Counted from the stretch's first letter, positions 26,160 to 35,451 are shown. The stretch: DNA of 64,000 nucleotides from JAPOXR01 sp965219635 (GCA_965219635.1 OZ244783.1:868001-932000), one strand, 5' to 3'. Notes: a model not told the origin generated them from the sequence alone. Program-made: numbers and translations.

Positions 26160-27419
26160 ATGCTGATCACTGATGACGACATTCGTCGCCAACTTCGGTT
26201 GGGCGAGGACAGCCGATGGGAATTCATGCAGATTGAGTTCAGTGGTGAAAAGCCAGTCAGCCCGCGCCGGGATGATCTCGCCGACGAACTGGGTGCATTC
26301 GCCAATGCAGGAGGGGGGATTTTGCTGTGTGGGGTTGCAGACGATGGAACCACCCAGAGCATGTCGCGTGAACAACTGGCAGCCTTGCATCGCCTGCTGG
26401 AAGAGGTCTGTACTGGCACGCTTGAGCCGTCACTGCCAGTGGAGATCAACATCCGCGACCTTGACGAGCAGAGGTTTGTACTTGTTGGCGTGCCACGCGG
26501 CCAAACTGTGTATCAGCGACGCGGTCTCGCTTTCGTTCGTGTAGGCATGGCTAAGCACCGCCTCTCCAATGAAGAGTGCCTTCGGTTGGCGCAGAGTCAT
26601 ACACAAAACTGCGATTTCTGGTTCGACAGGCAGCCAGTTCCAGGCACCGGGATAAATACTCTCGACAAACATTTTTGGGAGCGACTGTTGAGCGTGGCTG
26701 GAGCAGCGGACCCTCGCCGCGGATTGCGCAATCTTGGTTTGCTTACCCCAGACGAAGCCGGTGTAGACCGGGCAACGGTTGCAGGGGCATTACTTTGTGT
26801 GTCTTCACCGCAGCTCTGGTTGCCACAGGCAACCATCATGGCGACACATTACCGTGGCTTGGACCGTGCATCGGGTCAGTTAGACGCGCAGGAAATTACG
26901 GGGCCACTCCATTCACAGGTCGCAGACGCCATAAGATTCACCATACGCAACATGCAGGTTGCGGCGCGAAAGAAACCGGTGCCCGAGAACATCGCGCAGT
27001 ACAGCCATGCGGCCGTATTCGAAGCCGTTGTCAACGCAGTGGTACACCGTGATTACTCAGTAGCATCGCGCAGAATCCGGATATCCATGTTCAGGGATCG
27101 CCTTGAGATTGACTCGCCCGGCATACTTCCTGACGGAATGACAATCGATGGCATGGAAGAATGCCAGACTACCCGTAACGAAGTCATCGCCTCAGTGCTT
27201 GGTCGTATACCCGTTCCCGACGTATCCGGTGCAGGCCAACGTAAATTCCTGATGAACCGTCGGGGTGATGGCGTATCAATCATTCGCAAGGAAACTGAAC
27301 AGGCCACGAGAGTGCCTCCCAAATTCGAGATTGTGGACGGATCGAACCTGGTGTTGAGTATCCCGGCCGCAAAGCTGGAACTGGTTCCTGCCGCAGACGC
27401 AACTGTCACTGTGCATTAA
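26160..27419 (+). CDS. AlbA/Schlafen-like ATP-binding protein, C-terminally truncated by a stop
   Basis: 419 aa. The N-terminal AlbA_2/Schlafen-type DNA-binding region is seen at DDLADELGAFANAGGGILLCGVADDGT (about residues 38-65, quoted in part: GAFANAGGGILLCGVADDG). The middle holds the ATP-binding-domain helix AVFEAVVNAVVHRDYSVASR, also typical of this family of putative transcriptional regulators that occur in accessory and defence-like loci. The TAA at 27417-27419 interrupts the frame: about 175 further codons of the same protein continue in the same frame to 27947, broken once more by a TAG. It sits between the DsbD-like gene and yqgE. Confidence 0.75.
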   Translation: MLITDDDIRRQLRLGEDSRWEFMQIEFSGEKPVSPRRDDLADELGAFANAGGGILLCGVADDGTTQSMSREQLAALHRLLEEVCTGTLEPSLPVEINIRDLDEQRFVLVGVPRGQTVYQRRGLAFVRVGMAKHRLSNEECLRLAQSHTQNCDFWFDRQPVPGTGINTLDKHFWERLLSVAGAADPRRGLRNLGLLTPDEAGVDRATVAGALLCVSSPQLWLPQATIMATHYRGLDRASGQLDAQEITGPLHSQVADAIRFTIRNMQVAARKKPVPENIAQYSHAAVFEAVVNAVVHRDYSVASRRIRISMFRDRLEIDSPGILPDGMTIDGMEECQTTRNEVIASVLGRIPVPDVSGAGQRKFLMNRRGDGVSIIRKETEQATRVPPKFEIVDGSNLVLSIPAAKLELVPAADATVTVH

Positions 27420-27947
27420 AGTGGAGAACCGCTCGTTGGCATAGAGGTTCTCGCACTGTTGCCAAACGAGACATGGGTGCGGGGTGTCACCGACGAAAGC
27501 GGTGATGCTGCCATGGTCCTTCATATATCCAATCTGCCGATGACAGTCTTTGCTGCCGGTCCGGGATATGCGGCCGGATTGGAGAGAGCATAGTTGCCCA
27601 TTCGGGGTGGCCTGCTGCTTCAGCTTGAACCGCTAGCAAAGGGCGGCGCCACAATTTTTGCCCAAAGCACGGGTTATCTGCCTGGCCTGCTGGGGCGGCT
27701 AAACCCGATACGCGACACGTCCGACCAAACCTACATTTACGCCGATAACATCGCAGTCAACGAGGGTAAGCAGCAACCCGTGGCATTTGTTCCCGGCAAG
27801 CCGATCCGGTTGACTGACTCTAGGGGTGCAGAATTGTCTGTCACCATAATCGACATAATTGGCAGGTCTTCCTTGATAGAGTACAGTCCGTTCGAGCCTA
27901 AACCGTTCGCAGCGTTCTCATCAGGAGAAGAACCTGTTTCCGGGTAG
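27420..27947 (+). pseudogene. in-frame C-terminal remainder of the AlbA-like gene
   Basis: After the TAA at 27417-27419 the same frame reads SGEPLVGIEVLALLPNETW and continues to the TAG at 27591-27593. It then goes on from LPIRGGLLLQLEPLAKGG to PFAAFSSGEEPVSG and a natural end at 27947. I recall this sequence type (WVRGVTDESGDAA, NPIRDTSDQTYIYADNIAVNEG) as the usual C-terminal part of longer AlbA-family proteins, so the two stops look like nonsense changes (the TAG perhaps from TGG) rather than gene boundaries. No frameshift is seen, so decay is recent or the stops are read through. Confidence 0.75.
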
Positions 27948-28158
27948 CCAACGCAGCACTGCAACTTGCTTGCAGAGATGCCCGAGCAGACCTGGAGTGA
28001 ATTCAGTTCTCCTGGTTCCTGTGTTCGGTTCCGATAGCGTGAAGCGGACGAGGGTCAGCCGTGGGTGCTCTACTGTGCAATGCGGTCCACAAAGTTTCTT
28101 CGCAGGTTGAATTCAGCCCGTTGATGCTCCATGCTCAAACTATGGCCATACTGGCTTT

Positions 28159-28734
28159 GTGGTGAAGATGATGGGCGACGACCAGTTTCTCCGGGGCAAG
28201 TTGCTTGTCGCCATGCCGGACATGGCAGATCCTCGATTCCGCAGGAGTGTCATCCTCATGCTCATGCACACCGAAAATGATGCGATGGGTGTGGTGGTCA
28301 ACAAAGTCGCGTGCAACATCTGCGCCGCGCAAATGTCGAAATCGGACGACGAACTGCCGGACGAGGGTCTGGTATTCCCGTTGTATGACGGAGGTCCTGT
28401 CGATCCCGAGCGTGTCATGGTCATTCATGCCGGAAACGGGTCCGAATACCCGGCAACGCAGGTCATCAGCGACGATTTCTGCATGACGGTCACCCCTGAC
28501 ATTTTTGAAGATCTCTCCCGAGGAAAGGGACCCAAGGACAGTCTACTGATCTTGAGTTACGCCGGTTGGGCAGGGGGGCAACTGGAGAACGAAATCGCGA
28601 GTAATGCCTGGCTAGTCTGCAATGCCAGCCCTGAACTCGTGTTCGAGACCGAGTCGCACCTCAAGTGGGAGGCTGCAATCATGTCGCTCGGCATCAGCCC
28701 CGTAATGCTGGCTTCAAGTGGTGGCAGTGCCTGA
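28159..28734 (+). CDS. yqgE: YqgE/AlgH family protein (DUF179)
   Basis: 191 aa with GTG 28159; ATG at 28168 or 28171 is as likely. Function in the cell is not well defined; AlgH was named as an alginate regulator. Family blocks: FLRGKLLVAMPDMADPRFRRSVI, AMGVVVNK, YDGGPVDPERVMVIH, and LSYAGWAGGQLENEI. The end overlaps the Sua5-type gene by 21 bp on the other strand. Confidence 0.92.
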   Translation: MVKMMGDDQFLRGKLLVAMPDMADPRFRRSVILMLMHTENDAMGVVVNKVACNICAAQMSKSDDELPDEGLVFPLYDGGPVDPERVMVIHAGNGSEYPATQVISDDFCMTVTPDIFEDLSRGKGPKDSLLILSYAGWAGGQLENEIASNAWLVCNASPELVFETESHLKWEAAIMSLGISPVMLASSGGSA

Positions 28735-29685
28735 ATCGGGGTTTGCTGCGGCCCGCCGCAGCCGGTCATTGATGGCAATCCCGACACCAGATTCCGGAAT
28801 CCGGGAAACGGCAATCGTGTGAGCGCCTTTGCTGCTTACCAATTCGTCTGCCTCCCGCAACAGCCTGTAGAAGTTGGCCGCAGCTTCATTCAGATCTCCT
28901 GATCGAGACAGGTTGAAGTCGGCAGGAGGCGAGTTTGGCCCGAATCCCAAGAGAACCTCGCCTCTCCGTGCCGCCCTTGCGCCGGCCCGAACATTGGCTC
29001 GAGGTGAATAGTGGATGGGCAGTTGCCCGGGAGACCGCAACTTCGAAATCTCCTTGGACTTCTGCAGAGTCAAACCGGTGTGTTGCTGGATGATCTCTGC
29101 GGTAATAGTCCCAGGTCGCAGCAATTCCAGATTGCCGGATCTGGAGTGAATGACGGTCGATTCAAGTCCGAGGACGCAGTCTCCGCCATCGATTACCGCA
29201 TCCAGTTTGCCGTCAAGGTCGGCCAGGACATGATTGGCCGTGGTGGGACTCACCCGTCCGGACAGATTTGCCGAAGGCGCCGCAACCGGTACTTTGGCAT
29301 CCTTGATCAGATCAATAGCTAATGGGTTGGAAGGAAACCTGACCGCAAGCGTGCTGCGGCCTGCGCTGACCTCTGGCGAAACTGGAGAAACGGATCTCGC
29401 CGGCAGAACAAGCGTCAACGGCCCGGGCCAAAACGTCTCTGCCAGCGTCATGGATGGCTTATCGAACTCAACGAGTTCTTCCGCGTCGGCCAGAGACGCA
29501 ACATGGACGATCAAGGGATTGGAAGTTGGCCGGCGTTTGGCGGCATAAAGGGCCTTGATCGCCCTTGAATTGGTTGCATCCACTCCCAAGCCGTAGACAG
29601 TTTCTGTAGGAAACGCCACGAGTCCGCCGCCAATGAGCATTTGCGCGGCCCAGAACACTGCAAACGGGGAGGTATCAAGGCGCAT
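28714..29685 (-). CDS. L-threonylcarbamoyladenylate synthase, Sua5 type
   Basis: 323 aa from the ATG at 29685. It makes threonylcarbamoyl-AMP for t6A37 of tRNAs reading ANN codons. The YrdC domain fills residues 8-200: GGLVAFPTETVYGLG, AAKRRPTSNPLIVH with the K-R motif, and VAAPSANLSGRVSPT. A C-terminal Sua5 extension (SPGQLPIHYSPRANV onward) makes it Sua5 rather than the short TsaC. The frame is open 52 codons upstream but would overlap the acyl-CoA dehydrogenase gene on the other strand. Confidence 0.93.
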   Translation of the reverse strand: MRLDTSPFAVFWAAQMLIGGGLVAFPTETVYGLGVDATNSRAIKALYAAKRRPTSNPLIVHVASLADAEELVEFDKPSMTLAETFWPGPLTLVLPARSVSPVSPEVSAGRSTLAVRFPSNPLAIDLIKDAKVPVAAPSANLSGRVSPTTANHVLADLDGKLDAVIDGGDCVLGLESTVIHSRSGNLELLRPGTITAEIIQQHTGLTLQKSKEISKLRSPGQLPIHYSPRANVRAGARAARRGEVLLGFGPNSPPADFNLSRSGDLNEAAANFYRLLREADELVSSKGAHTIAVSRIPESGVGIAINDRLRRAAANPDSGTATT

Positions 29686-29811
29686 GGTTTCCAATTTGAG
29701 TCGTTCTCCTGGGTTGACGCGCCTTTGCCTACTGTTCCAATACACCAGACGGCAGGCGGCCGGGCAAGGTAGCTGCCAGTTCCAGACGGCGCTGACAGAG
29801 CAGAAACACTG

Positions 29812-31527
29812 ATGACATATAGCGCACCAATCGACGAGCACCTCTTCCTATACCGCAATGTGATCGGATTGCAGGGCTTGGTCAACTGCGACCGGTATTC
29901 GGCAGTCGATGAGCAGGAATACGGCGAAATCCTGGCGGCGGTCGGCGCATTGGCGAGTAGAGTGCTGCAACCCCTGCAAATCGCCGGAGATCGCGAACCG
30001 GCGCGGCTGGAGAATGGAATTGTTGTGACTTCGGCCGGATATGCCGAAGGCTTCCGTGCGATTGCTGAAGGGGGTTGGATGGGAATTTCCGCCAGTCCCG
30101 AATATGGCGGCTCTGGCCTGCCGGTCTCCTTGACTAATGCTGCCAACGAGATGCTCAACGGCGCATGCATGGCGCTCGGCCTGAGCCCGCTGCTGACGCA
30201 GGCACAGATAAGGGCACTCGAAGATCATGCTTCGGAAGAGATCAGAAGAGTGTATTTGCCGAAGCTGATTTCAGGCGATTGGCTTGGAACGATGAACATT
30301 TCAGAGCCTCAAGCCGGCTCCGACCTTGGCCAGATCAGATGCGCTGCCGAACCTGGCGAGGATGGGTCATACAGGCTGAATGGCCAGAAGGTGTTCATCA
30401 GCTGGGCAGATGCGGATTTCGCCGAAAACGTCTGTCACCTTGTACTCGCCCGGCTGCCAAACTCGGTTGCCGGCACGCGCGGCCTTTCACTGTTCCTTGC
30501 TCCGAAACTCATACCCGACGAAAACGGCCGGCCAGGGCGCCGGAACGGTGTGCGGGTGGTGTCACTTGAGAGCAAGTTCGGGATTCATGGATCGCCAACC
30601 GCAGTTGTCGAGCATGAGGACGCCAAGTGTTGGTTAGTCGGCGAACCCGAAGCCGGAATGAGTGCCATGTTCACAATGATGAACATGGCGCGGCTCGGTG
30701 TTGGTTGTCAGGGCGTCGGCGTTGCCGAGGCTGCTGCACAACTCGCGACTGCGCATGCGCTCACGCGTAAACAGGGTCGTTCCGCCCATTCTGGCGAACC
30801 GGCATTCATTGCCGAGCACCCCAATGTTCGCAGGCTGCTGGCAATGATGAAAGCGCGGATATTTGCGGCCCGGGCAATTTGCGCGTCTTGCGCCCATGCG
30901 ATTGATATGGCTGAAGCCAGCCCTGGGTCGCATTGGGCCGAGAGGGCTGCGTTCCTCACCCCGATTGCCAAGGCATTCGGTTCGGAAACGGGCACAGAGG
31001 TCGCCACCATGGGAATCGCCGTTCATGGCGGGATGGGATACGTCACGGCCAGCGGTGCTGCGCAATTCCTGCGCGATGCCACCGTGGCAACCATATACGA
31101 GGGAACCAACGGAATTCAGGCGTTGGACCTGGCAAACAGGAAGCTGGGCGGCGGCGGAGAGGAAGCAGTGAAGTTGCTTGATGAAATCGGTGCAGAGCTT
31201 CAGCAGGCGGACGCGTCTGCTGCTCATCTGGTTCGACCGGCCATGGACGCCTGCGAGCAGGTCAGAGTGGCAACACAAGCTATGGTTGGCCAGAACACGG
31301 CAGATCGGATGGCAGGGGCGGAGCCATATTTGAGGGCATTCGCCCTGCTTTTGGGCTCCGTGTTTCATTTGCGGGCATTCCTTGCCACTGGCGGCCAAGG
31401 CTGGCGCGCCGAATTGGCAGGAATATATGCTGGCCGGATCTTGCCCGCATGCGCATGGCACTGCCGGGAGGCAGCGCTGGGTGCAGATGATCTTTTCAAG
31501 ATTGGGGATGAAGAACTTGCCGGTTGA
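29812..31527 (+). CDS. acyl-CoA dehydrogenase, long (DmdC-like) type
   Basis: 571 aa. FAD enzyme that introduces an alpha,beta double bond in an acyl-CoA. Motifs: GTMNISEPQAGSDLGQIRC and VFISWADADFAENVCHLVLA in the FAD part, and IYEGTNGIQALDL with the catalytic Glu. The 35-residue N-terminal lead (SAPIDEHLFLYRNVIGL) and the long C-terminal domain after residue 460 are those of the DmdC group, some of which act on 3-methylmercaptopropionyl-CoA; many members have other substrates. It overlaps the MBL hydrolase gene by 20 bp. Confidence 0.88.
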   Translation: MTYSAPIDEHLFLYRNVIGLQGLVNCDRYSAVDEQEYGEILAAVGALASRVLQPLQIAGDREPARLENGIVVTSAGYAEGFRAIAEGGWMGISASPEYGGSGLPVSLTNAANEMLNGACMALGLSPLLTQAQIRALEDHASEEIRRVYLPKLISGDWLGTMNISEPQAGSDLGQIRCAAEPGEDGSYRLNGQKVFISWADADFAENVCHLVLARLPNSVAGTRGLSLFLAPKLIPDENGRPGRRNGVRVVSLESKFGIHGSPTAVVEHEDAKCWLVGEPEAGMSAMFTMMNMARLGVGCQGVGVAEAAAQLATAHALTRKQGRSAHSGEPAFIAEHPNVRRLLAMMKARIFAARAICASCAHAIDMAEASPGSHWAERAAFLTPIAKAFGSETGTEVATMGIAVHGGMGYVTASGAAQFLRDATVATIYEGTNGIQALDLANRKLGGGGEEAVKLLDEIGAELQQADASAAHLVRPAMDACEQVRVATQAMVGQNTADRMAGAEPYLRAFALLLGSVFHLRAFLATGGQGWRAELAGIYAGRILPACAWHCREAALGADDLFKIGDEELAG

Positions 31528-32575
31528 AACAATGGAGGGCGATCCCAACTCCATTCGGTTTCCGGTTCCGGACGTTCCGGCATCCGGTACCGCAAAAGAG
31601 GTCGGCGACGGAGTCCTTTGGCTGAGATTTCCACTGCCATTCCCACTGGATCACGTGAATGTCTACGCCGTTCATGATCCGGATGGTTGGACGGTGTTCG
31701 ATACCGGCATCGACTCCAGGTTGACGCGCGAAATCTGGAGCGATGTTCTGTCGGGACCGCTGAAGGGCAAGCCGGTCAGGCGTGTTGTGATGACCCATCA
31801 TCATCCGGATCATGTCGGGCTCGTTGGCTGGTTCAAGTCCGAGTTCGGTTCCGAGATCTGGTCGACCAGAGTCGCATGGCTCACGGCCAGGATGCTGACG
31901 CTTGATGTTGAACCCAGTCACACCCGCGAGTCCCTCGAGTTTCTTCGCAGGGGAGGGACGCCAGAGACTATCATGGAGGCGCGGACCAGGTCGGCACCGT
32001 TCAACTTTGCGGACTATGTGCATCCAATTCCGGTCGGGTTCCGGCGGATTGTCGATGGGGAAGTTGTGCAGCTCGGTGGCCGGCGCTGGACCGTCAGGAT
32101 CGGCGGCGGTCATGCTCCAGAACATGCAACCTTTTGGTGCAAGGAAGCTGGCCTCATACTTGGCGGGGACCAGTTTCTGGCGGACATCTCGCCGAACATT
32201 GGTGTCTACCCGACCGAGCCAGAGGCTGACCCGTTGAGCGACTGGTTGACCTCCTGCACCCGCTTCCACGAATTTGCCGACAACTCAGCGCTCGTCCTCT
32301 CAGGCCACAAGGTTCCGTATAGAGGCCTATCCGTCCGGCTAGATCAATTGATCGATAACCATCGCTCGGCACTGACCAGGTTGAGGGTTGCAGCAGTGTC
32401 GCCAAAGACCGCTGCCGAATGCATGGAAGTGCTGTTCAAACGCCAGATCAAGGAGTCCGAGTTCGGGCTGGCTCTTGTTGAAGCAATCGCCCACTTCAAC
32501 TACCTCTACCGGCGTGGCGAAGTTGAGCGAACCATTCGGCCCGACGGGGCGTGGCAATACTGCTTGACCAGTTGA
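31508..32575 (+). CDS. MBL-fold metallo-hydrolase
   Basis: 355 aa from ATG 31508 (ATG 31532 is an alternative just after the upstream stop). The metallo-beta-lactamase motif is complete: THHHPDHVGLVGW near residue 97, further ligands in GGGHAPEHATFW and LGGDQF, and LSGHKVPY near residue 263. Substrate unknown; thioesterase or glyoxalase-like action on the product of the coupled acyl-CoA dehydrogenase is a reasonable guess. A hairpin (arms CTGGCG and CGCCAG, 32577-32603) follows the stop. Confidence 0.85.
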   Translation: MKNLPVETMEGDPNSIRFPVPDVPASGTAKEVGDGVLWLRFPLPFPLDHVNVYAVHDPDGWTVFDTGIDSRLTREIWSDVLSGPLKGKPVRRVVMTHHHPDHVGLVGWFKSEFGSEIWSTRVAWLTARMLTLDVEPSHTRESLEFLRRGGTPETIMEARTRSAPFNFADYVHPIPVGFRRIVDGEVVQLGGRRWTVRIGGGHAPEHATFWCKEAGLILGGDQFLADISPNIGVYPTEPEADPLSDWLTSCTRFHEFADNSALVLSGHKVPYRGLSVRLDQLIDNHRSALTRLRVAAVSPKTAAECMEVLFKRQIKESEFGLALVEAIAHFNYLYRRGEVERTIRPDGAWQYCLTS

Positions 32576-32678
32576 ACTGGCGACTCCGCGCTGGAAGCGC
32601 CAGGAACACTGATCGCGTATTGACCAGGATCGATCATCAGGCTGGACTTGCAGCATATGCAATTTGTGGGAATGCGCC

Positions 32679-32945
32679 ATGATCAAAGTTTCACTCACAA
32701 CCGCTCGCCGACGGTTCTCCAAGTTGGCCAAAGCCGTTGAGCATGGTGAGTCCATCGTCATCACCCGGCGCGGCGTTCCCATCGCAAAACTAGTTCCCTG
32801 TGCGGGCAAGAAGATTTCCGGCCCCGTATGGGCGGCGGCCTATCGGAGAATGATGGACCAACTGGAGGAAGGCGCTCCACTTGGGGGCCTCAAAGTCGAG
32901 CGGGCAAGTCTTTATGATCGCAAATTGACAGTGCACGCTCGATAG
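32679..32945 (+). CDS. Phd/YefM-type antitoxin
   Basis: 88 aa from the ATG at 32679. The N-terminal YefM-like DNA-binding fold is seen in KVSLTTARRRFSKLAKAVEHGE and SIVITRRGVPIAKLVP. Antitoxins of this family repress their own operon and neutralise a downstream toxin, often a PIN-domain RNase. The frame is intact to the stop at 32943-32945, inside the region where the toxin should start. The toxin itself is wrecked, so this is an orphan antitoxin. Confidence 0.88.
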   Translation: MIKVSLTTARRRFSKLAKAVEHGESIVITRRGVPIAKLVPCAGKKISGPVWAAAYRRMMDQLEEGAPLGGLKVERASLYDRKLTVHAR

Positions 32946-33371
32946 CAGGTTTCTCGAATACGCAGTAGATCGCGATGCCGGCGAGCGGCACACGCTTGCA
33001 CGGGAAACCCCGGGGCGAGCGGCCGTGCGCAATTGCGAACTGACGTCCAGGTGTTTACCGGGACTTTCTGCGGCATAACGCTGAAGATACTGCCTGACCA
33101 TTACCGGGCGAGCACTTTGCTGTATGAATGGCTCGTACTATTCGAACTGGCATCAGTAGACGAAAATGCACGCGGCGAAGCGGTTACCACTGTCGACATG
33201 GATCGGCTGTCACTCTGGGACGCAATGATCCTGGCCACCGTACGGCAGGCAGGATGCTCTGCAATTCTCAGCGAAGACAGGCAGGACGGCCAACGCTGGA
33301 ATGGAGTCGAGATCATAAATCCGTTTGCGGAAGACGCCAAGGCTGGCCTGGCGCTGCTGCTTGAGGCATGA
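32935..33371 (+). pseudogene. decayed PIN-domain toxin (VapC-like)
   Basis: Expected start overlaps the antitoxin stop, but the codon there is ACG (32935-32937), followed by LDSRFLEYAVDRD, close to the PIN start M-L-D-S-N-x-L-x-Y-A. The frame then fails with a frameshift near 33000-33035. The other frame (33033-33371) continues with VQVFTGTFCGITLKI, SLWDAMILATVRQ, AILSEDRQDGQRW and VEIINPF, a normal PIN C-terminus. The catalytic Glu position (VLQEF in relatives) is VFTGTF here. First Asp and two late Asp residues survive. Lost start, frameshift and missing Glu together indicate a dead toxin. Confidence 0.78.
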
Positions 33372-33620
33372 AGTTGCCGAGGATGCGTCGAACGCATCCC
33401 TTGCCCGCCTATGGAGCCCAATGGCAAACGGAGCGAATTGGGAACGGCTTTGGTTCAACAGCATGATCCGGAATTCCAGAATTACCGGTGCCAAGTTCAC
33501 GCCATGCGGATTAACTCCATGCACGATTCCGGGAGTTGATTTCCGTGTCCGGTTGCGGCAGGAGAGCGGCGTTCAATCGCCCAGTGGCGCAGTTGCCGCG
33601 AGTTGCAAAGGGGATAGCGA

Positions 33621-33755
33621 ATGACCGGATACGAGCACGGGACCATGGAAGTGACAGAACAGGAGCGCACCTTCGGCGGCTTCGTGACGGCCATGGTATG
33701 GGTCTGCGTTGTCGTAATTTTCGTGCTGTTGTTTCTTGCTGTCTTCAACAGCTGA
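33621..33755 (+). CDS. aa3-type cytochrome c oxidase subunit IV
   Basis: 44 aa. The small bacterial subunit IV of aa3 oxidase is a single membrane helix of unknown catalytic role. The sequence has the family pattern: short polar lead, ERTFGGFV, then a hydrophobic helix (about residues 22-42) ending VFNS. ATG 33621 is preceded by GGGGAT 7 bp upstream. No other oxidase genes lie nearby, as is usual for this gene in alphaproteobacteria. Confidence 0.82.
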   Translation: MTGYEHGTMEVTEQERTFGGFVTAMVWVCVVVIFVLLFLAVFNS

Positions 33756-33866
33756 CCGTTCAATAGCGATCAAACCCCGCTCTGGCCAAGCAGGAAGCCT
33801 GTGAGTTTGTAGTCGAAGCGGGGATGCGGCATTCGGCAGGGTCATGCCCCGCCGGTTGATGGCTCG

Positions 33867-34070
33867 TCAGCCACCTTCTCTCAATGCCCTCTTCCGGGCC
33901 AGTTTCCTGGCACGGCGAATTGCCTCAGCCCTTTCCCGAGCTCTCTTTTCCGATGGCTTTTCGTAGTGCTGCCGGAGTTTCATTTCACGAAACACACCTT
34001 CGCGCTGTAACTTCTTTTTCAGCACACGAAGGGCCTGATCAACATTATTGTCGCGGACTTGAACCTGCAT
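33867..34070 (-). CDS. rpsU: 30S ribosomal protein S21
   Basis: 67 aa from the ATG at 34070. The N-terminus MQVQVRDNNVDQALRVLKKK, the middle GVFREMKLRQHYEKPSEKR and the Arg-rich tail are the alphaproteobacterial S21 pattern. The frame is open 57 codons upstream but the ribosomal protein start is unambiguous. Confidence 0.95.
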   Translation of the reverse strand: MQVQVRDNNVDQALRVLKKKLQREGVFREMKLRQHYEKPSEKRARERAEAIRRARKLARKRALREGG

Positions 34071-34737
34071 GAATTCCAATCGCAATTTTGAATCGCTTGA
34101 CCGCGCCCTTTTAGCCAAAGCAAACCCGAATTCAACTTGTTTTGGGACCGTGTATCCGGGACTGACCAGTTCTTGGCAAGCGCGTGGCCTTGAAACCGCT
34201 GACTGGGCTAGTCTAGCTGTCCGGCAGACCAGTTGGTTCACTCGGCCGAATTGGATGCACGCAAGTCACGGAGGATAGGCGCCTATGGCTTTCAGCTGGT
34301 CAGGTTCCGGAAGGCAATCCTATGAATGACGACTCCTGCGATGCAATCTGTTGGGTCCTTTGATTGATTTTTTCGGGTTCCCCGGTTCGGCACTCCGGAC
34401 GCCTGGATGCAACCGTTAATCAGGTTGAGGGAGTGCAGGCGGCCCTGAAACGGCAACTCGGACACCGTCTCCCTTTTTTGGCTTGCGCCAGCCAACAATT
34501 GTGAAGGCCAGCAGCGGAATTCGGTTCTTCGGGCACTGCGAAGGTCAATTCAATATGGATAAATGTCCGTCTGTTACACCGAACTGGGGATCCGGCGACG
34601 CTCCGCTTCCCATGCAGGCGGATGTTCAGCTCCGCTTTCCGGTTGACGGGCGTACGGATGGAGCAGAAATCGAGAGGTGATTTCCCTCGGTTCGAATGAT
34701 AGCAAACGAACGGGCTCAGCATCAGGTGGATGTGACA
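34071..34737. other. intergenic region, rpsU / coq9
   Basis: 667 bp between divergent genes, with two T6 runs (near 34365 and 34473) but no clear stem before either. The open frame 34483-34680 + has no recognisable product. No tRNA seen. It must hold the rpsU and coq9 promoters. Confidence 0.3.
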
Positions 34738-35451
34738 ATGACAGTGGAAGCAGAATTTGAAGACAGGCCAGCATTGCGTAGGAGACTGATGCTGGAAGCG
34801 TTGAATCATGTGCCCTTTGAGGGATGGAGCGCAGCCAGCATGAAGCTGGCTGTCGAGGCAATTGGAATTGATCAGGCCGAACTCCGGCGAATTTGCCCCG
34901 CCGGCGCGGTTGAACTGGCCGTCGAGTTCTGCCGCTGGGGCGACGAACTCATGGTCGAGGAACTCAATCGGACTGAACTCGAAACGGTTGGAATGACGGC
35001 ACGTGTCGCAAGCGCAGTTGAGACGAGAATCAAGGTGGTTTCCGAACACAGGGAAGCGGTACGCAAGGCCGTTGCCCAGTTTTCTTTGCCGGTCAATGCC
35101 CCACTGGGGACGCGCGCTCTTTGGCGAACCGCCGACCAGATCTGGAGTTCTCTCGGGGACCGGTCGGATGACTACAACTGGTACACCAAGAGGGGAATGC
35201 TCTGCGGTGTGATCGGGTCATCGGTGCTTTACTGGCTGGGAGACACAGGAGACGGCACCCTAACCCGGGCCTTCATCGACCGGCGGATCGGGGATGTGAT
35301 GAGAGTTGAAACCGCCAAGCAGCGGGTCCGGAACCTGCCATGCGGACCGCAGTTTCTTCAGTCTGTTGAACGGTTTGCCGGGTGGATCCGTCGTCCACAG
35401 GATCATAAGGCTCGTCATCCTGGTTGGGTAGCTTCAGGAGGTCTCCAGTGA
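34738..35451 (+). CDS. COQ9 family ubiquinone biosynthesis protein
   Basis: 237 aa from ATG 34738, chosen because AGGTGGA ends 7 bp before it; ATG 34696 is also open. COQ9 binds isoprenoid lipids and aids the COQ7 hydroxylation step of ubiquinone synthesis. It has a TetR-like helical N-terminus (GWSAASMKLAVEAIGIDQAELRR) and the COQ9 core: LWRTADQIWSSLGDRSDDYNWYTKR, quoted here only in part (SDDYNWYTKRGMLCGVIGS), plus AFIDRRIGDVMRVETAK. It overlaps the quinone oxidoreductase start (GTGA). Confidence 0.92.
   Translation: MTVEAEFEDRPALRRRLMLEALNHVPFEGWSAASMKLAVEAIGIDQAELRRICPAGAVELAVEFCRWGDELMVEELNRTELETVGMTARVASAVETRIKVVSEHREAVRKAVAQFSLPVNAPLGTRALWRTADQIWSSLGDRSDDYNWYTKRGMLCGVIGSSVLYWLGDTGDGTLTRAFIDRRIGDVMRVETAKQRVRNLPCGPQFLQSVERFAGWIRRPQDHKARHPGWVASGGLQ

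Noticed and set aside
33325..33624. 99-aa open frame downstream of the PIN remnant
   Set aside because: It overlaps the PIN C-terminus in another frame and ends at the cox subunit IV start; no domain seen.
34483..34680. 65-aa open frame before coq9
   Set aside because: Lacks a family match and codon pattern; it lies in a promoter-type spacer.
34241..34700. tRNA or small RNA in the rpsU-coq9 spacer
   Set aside because: T-rich runs and a GGTTC string were noticed, but no cloverleaf or T-loop consensus could be drawn.
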